Of a stretch of 15,959 nucleotides of DNA, positions 13,587 to 15,959 are shown one piece after another (the first letter of the stretch is position 1; the number at the start of each line of letters is the position of its first letter). The notes beneath the pieces are model-generated. The model was not told the DNA's origin and ran no database searches. It saw nothing but the letters and a program-made list of their open reading frames with translations. Location: contig CAMWRN010000022.1 in the NCBI GenBank assembly GCA_947176675.1, positions 1-15,959 of the forward strand. Direction: 5' to 3'. The position numbers were made by a program, and so were the translations under genes. The DNA comes from an uncultured Clostridia bacterium (lineage in GTDB: Bacteria; Bacillota; Clostridia; Oscillospirales; Ruminococcaceae).

Positions 13587-14957
13587 TTGTTGACGGATTA
13601 TAAGGTTAAGGTCAGAGAAATATTGACCCAAAGAGATTCGCCGTATTTGTGCTGTCTGCGAAGCTTCGGCTGTCAGCAGAACGTAAGCGACGGCGAGAAA
13701 ATTCTCGGTCTGCTGTGCGAAATGGGTTACGGTGTAACGGACGATGTTTCTTCTGCCGATCTTATTCTGTACAACACCTGCGCGGTCAGAGAAAATGCGG
13801 AACTGAAAATCTACGGACTGCTCGGCGATCTGAAACATCTAAAAGAAAGCCGTCCCGACCTTGTCATAGGTGTGTGCGGCTGTATGGCGCAACAGGAGCA
13901 GGTCGTGGAAAAGATACGCAGAACTTACAGACAGGTAGACTTGATTTTCGGTACGTTTGCGGTAAACGAGCTACCGAAACTACTGTATGAGACGCTTACC
14001 GAACGTGGTACAAAGGTTGATATTACCGAATATGACGGCGGCATTGCGGAAAATATCCGTCCCGTTAGAAGCTGTGCTTTTAAGGCGGGAGTGCCGATAA
14101 TGTATGGCTGTAATAATTTCTGCTCATACTGTATAGTACCCTATGTTCGGGGACGTGAGCGCAGCAGAAACCCTGAAGCGGTGCTTAGCGAGATAAGGGA
14201 ACTTGTTGAGAACGGCTGCAAAGAGATAATGCTTCTTGGACAGAACGTCAATTCATATGGAAAAAATCTTGACCCGCCCATCGGTTTTTCCGAACTTCTG
14301 CGCAGGATCAACGATTTGGACGGTGATTTTAGGGTAAGGTTTATGTCTCCGCACCCCAAGGACGCGGATAGGGAACTTATCGATACTATTATAGAATGTG
14401 ATAAGTTATGTAAGCATATGCATCTGCCGCTCCAATCGGGCAGTAACCGTATTTTAAAGGAAATGAACAGGCGGTATACCACTGAAAAATACATGGAAAC
14501 GGTAAGCTATGCGAGAAGCAGGATACCAGATTTTTCGTTCAGTACGGATATAATTGTGGGTTTTCCCAACGAGACCAGCGAGGATTTTGAGGAAACTTTG
14601 AAAATTGTCCGCGAGGTAAAGTACGATAATATTTTTTCGTTTATATATTCTAAGAGGGCGGGTACTAAAGCTGCTCATATTGAAGATATAATTTCCGATA
14701 AAGAAAAAAGCGAACGTATGAGGGAACTGTTAGAGCTTCAGAGAGAGGTTTCTTCAGAGCATTTCAAAAGATTTGTCGGCAGGACGTTGAACGTGCTTTT
14801 TGAGTCGGGAACTAAAACCGAAGGTTGGTATACCGGCAAAAGCGACGAGTTTATCATTGTTGAGGCAAAAGCGGACGATTCTGCTATCGGACATATGAAA
14901 AGGGTAAAGATCACAAAAGCCTTTAACTGGGCTTTGCAGGGCGAAATCATTGACTAA
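13587..14957 (+). CDS. miaB: tRNA-2-methylthio-N6-dimethylallyladenosine synthase MiaB
   Basis: This 456-residue radical-SAM methylthiotransferase has the full MiaB layout. The N-terminal domain supplies three ligands for the auxiliary cluster: C29 in FGCQQN, C65 in YNTCAVRENA and C99 in CGCMAQQ. The radical-SAM motif C175-x3-C179-x2-C182 (CNNFCSYC) is followed by IVPYVRGRERSR, and a TRAM domain closes the protein. It adds a methylthio group to i6A37 of tRNAs that read codons starting with U. No ATG is available: the start is TTG at 13587 or the adjacent TTG at 13590, 6 and 9 bases after GGAAAGGAAG. The usual CQMN is CQQN here. The two genes downstream follow closely and include a YlbF/YmcA-family gene, as in Bacillus. 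Confidence 0.95.
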   Translation: MLTDYKVKVREILTQRDSPYLCCLRSFGCQQNVSDGEKILGLLCEMGYGVTDDVSSADLILYNTCAVRENAELKIYGLLGDLKHLKESRPDLVIGVCGCMAQQEQVVEKIRRTYRQVDLIFGTFAVNELPKLLYETLTERGTKVDITEYDGGIAENIRPVRSCAFKAGVPIMYGCNNFCSYCIVPYVRGRERSRNPEAVLSEIRELVENGCKEIMLLGQNVNSYGKNLDPPIGFSELLRRINDLDGDFRVRFMSPHPKDADRELIDTIIECDKLCKHMHLPLQSGSNRILKEMNRRYTTEKYMETVSYARSRIPDFSFSTDIIVGFPNETSEDFEETLKIVREVKYDNIFSFIYSKRAGTKAAHIEDIISDKEKSERMRELLELQREVSSEHFKRFVGRTLNVLFESGTKTEGWYTGKSDEFIIVEAKADDSAIGHMKRVKITKAFNWALQGEIID

Positions 14958-14975
14958 CAGGAAAGGAATGGTATT

Positions 14976-15407
14976 ATGACAATTTCCGGAGTAAACAGTG
15001 CGGCTGAGTTGTACAAATATGTTTCTCAGGGTGGAAATGCAGGTGGAGCCACCTTTGCGGACGCTCTTTCTGCGGCTGCGGAAGCTGACGAGGCTATGAG
15101 TGTTTCAGGAAATTCTGTGATGAAGTCCGATGAGGAAATCATAGGCGAAACATTAATGGATATCTATCGTAAAAAGCAGCAGAAGGACAACGAGGAGAAA
15201 GAACCTGAAAAGGACTTTTGGGAGCTGAGAACAGAACGTCAGAAGCTTTTGGACGAGTATTTTGAGAAGAAAGAGTTGCAGCGCAAAGCGTTTGAAAAGC
15301 TTGCTCTGAAAAGACAGCAGGAAAGAGAATGTCTTTTCAACGGCGAGGGCGTGCTGTTCCTGCACTCGGCTGCAGCTGATATTTTCGCACATATGGGTAT
15401 GCTTTAA
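14976..15407 (+). CDS. Small hydrophilic protein of unknown function
   Basis: I do not recognise this 143-residue protein. The first 50 residues are Ala/Ser/Gly-rich. Residues of about 52-115 are very rich in Lys and Glu and likely form a long helix or coiled coil (QQKDNEEKEPEKDFW, then KKELQRKAFEKLALKRQQE). The C-terminal 25 residues, GVLFLHSAAADIFAHMGML, are mildly hydrophobic. There is no signal peptide or membrane helix. Its start follows AAAGGAATGG, 18 bases after the miaB stop, and it is co-directional with the YlbF gene, so it belongs to the same operon. Clear reading frame, good ribosome binding site and neighbour-like codon use support a real gene. Confidence 0.8.
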   Translation: MTISGVNSAAELYKYVSQGGNAGGATFADALSAAAEADEAMSVSGNSVMKSDEEIIGETLMDIYRKKQQKDNEEKEPEKDFWELRTERQKLLDEYFEKKELQRKAFEKLALKRQQERECLFNGEGVLFLHSAAADIFAHMGML

Positions 15408-15445
15408 TTGCAGACTTTAAATAAAAATAAAGGAGTTTTTTATCA

Positions 15446-15856
15446 ATGAACGTTATTGACAAGGCAAGAGAACTGGGAAAGATGATACAGGCGGACGAGA
15501 GATACGCTGCCTATATAAAGGCTAAGGAGGCTAACGACAGCGATTCCGAGCTTCAGCAGATGATAAACGAGTTTCAGATGAAGCGTGTTGAGCTTAACGC
15601 TGAAATGGCTAAGGACGACCGAAGTGCTGAAAGACTTACCGCTCTGGACAACGAGATCAAGTCTCTTTACGGAAATATAATGGGTAACAAAAATATGGCA
15701 GACTATAATGAAGCGAAAACTGCCATGGACGATCTGCTCACACAGATAAACGTTATTATCACATATTCGGCTAATGGCGAGGATCCTGAAACCTGTCCCA
15801 CTGAGGAACCCGGCGGCTGCGGAGGAAGCTGTTCGACCTGCGGCGGCTGCCACTAA
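15446..15856 (+). CDS. YlbF/YmcA-family regulator with Cys-rich C-terminal tail
   Basis: This 136-residue protein starts with the helical YlbF/YmcA domain (about 1-108: VIDKARELGKMIQADERYAA, then ELQQMINEFQMKRVELN). In Bacillus, members form a complex with YaaT that carries 4Fe-4S clusters and influences RNase Y and entry into sporulation. The last 20 residues are unusual, with cysteines at about 117, 125, 129, 132 and 135 in a Gly-rich tail (GGCGGSCSTCGGCH), spacing that could hold an iron-sulfur cluster or a metal. Start has AAAGGAG at 15430-15436. The miaB neighbourhood agrees with Bacillus, where miaB (ymcB) is beside ymcA. The exact family member cannot be fixed. Confidence 0.88.
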   Translation: MNVIDKARELGKMIQADERYAAYIKAKEANDSDSELQQMINEFQMKRVELNAEMAKDDRSAERLTALDNEIKSLYGNIMGNKNMADYNEAKTAMDDLLTQINVIITYSANGEDPETCPTEEPGGCGGSCSTCGGCH

Positions 15857-15909
15857 CTGCTAAGCAAAAATTTATTGAGAGGAGACGTTGACCTGCCGTT
15901 CAGCACGGA
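15857..15909 (+). other. Contig tail after the YlbF gene; possible start region of a lost gene
   Basis: GAGAGGAG at 15877-15884 looks like a ribosome binding site for a further co-directional gene. No ATG or well-spaced start follows before the adapter-like sequence begins at 15910. In related genomes mutS often comes next, but nothing here matches the MutS N-terminus. This tail may also contain base errors, given what follows it. Confidence 0.4.
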
Positions 15910-15959
15910 CTCACTCTTATACACAACTCAGATCCAACGAGACCGAGGCTGATATACTA
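15910..15959 (+). other. Probable Illumina Nextera adapter and index read-through
   Basis: Aligned without gaps to the Nextera read-through order (mosaic end, read-2 adapter, i7 index, P7 start), about 41 of 50 bases agree. CTCTTATACACA (15914-15925), ACGAGAC (15937-15943) and the index-like CGAGGCTG (15944-15951, as I recall index N710) are exact, and ATATACTA resembles ATCTCGTA. Most mismatches are changes to A, as in low-quality read ends. It is not genomic. Confidence 0.9.

Noticed and set aside
15888..15959. Open frame from TTG running off the right edge
   Set aside because: Most of it is adapter-like sequence, and the TTG is only 3 bases from the possible ribosome binding site.
1..15959. 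CRISPR arrays, tRNA or rRNA genes, insertion sequences, prophage genes
   Set aside because: I looked for regularly spaced direct repeats, tRNA-like folds, transposase motifs and phage structural or integrase genes and saw none. The helicase loader resembles IstB but sits in the replication context, without a transposase partner.

Overview
The window looks like a whole contig, or its end, from an anaerobic, spore-forming, probably motile member of the Clostridia. An Oscillospiraceae/Ruminococcaceae-like gut or rumen bacterium fits best. The evidence is a complete spoIIGA-sigE-sigG cluster, a CheV-type chemotaxis protein, two oxidoreductases carrying 4Fe-4S domains, an ECF vitamin-transporter S subunit, and moderately AT-rich DNA with strong GGAGG ribosome binding sites. 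The species cannot be named from the sequence alone.

Layout. (1) 1-430: a 29-bp perfect palindrome at the left edge, the decayed C-terminal end of a GHKL-type sensor kinase (minus strand), and a long hairpin. (2) 579-7150: a LysR regulator followed by a seven-gene same-strand block: an iron-sulfur-flavoprotein-like protein, a flavodoxin, a two-domain carboxymuconolactone-decarboxylase-like protein, a ferredoxin-tailed aldo/keto reductase, an ECF transporter S component, a uridine-kinase-like P-loop protein and a second ferredoxin-tailed aldo/keto reductase. It ends at a strong bidirectional terminator and probably forms one LysR-controlled transcript. (3) 7170-9700, minus strand: spoIIGA, sigE and sigG, preceded by a promoter resembling a Spo0A-activated one and with a hairpin that covers the sigG ribosome binding site. 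(4) 9713-10734, minus strand: a stand-alone cheV with its own promoter and terminator. (5) 10763-12850, minus strand: a DnaD/DnaB-like replication protein and a DnaI/DnaC-type helicase loader. (6) 12858-15856, plus strand: a membrane-anchored protein of unknown function, then miaB, an unknown small protein and a YlbF/YmcA-family protein with a Cys-rich tail.

How they may work together. Block 2 reads as a flavin and iron-sulfur redox module. Small flavoproteins and ferredoxin-like domains could pass electrons to or from the aldo/keto reductases, while the ECF S component and kinase could import and trap a small vitamin-like or nucleoside-like compound. The substrate is unknown, and this cluster is the best candidate for something undescribed. 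Blocks 3 and 6 are conserved sporulation and RNA-modification neighbourhoods; in Bacillus, miaB and a YlbF-family gene are also neighbours, and that family affects entry into sporulation.

Quality warning. The last 50 bases (15910-15959) match an Illumina Nextera mosaic end, read-2 adapter and i7 index with scattered mismatches. They are almost certainly not genomic. Both contig edges, including the palindrome at the left end, should be treated with caution.
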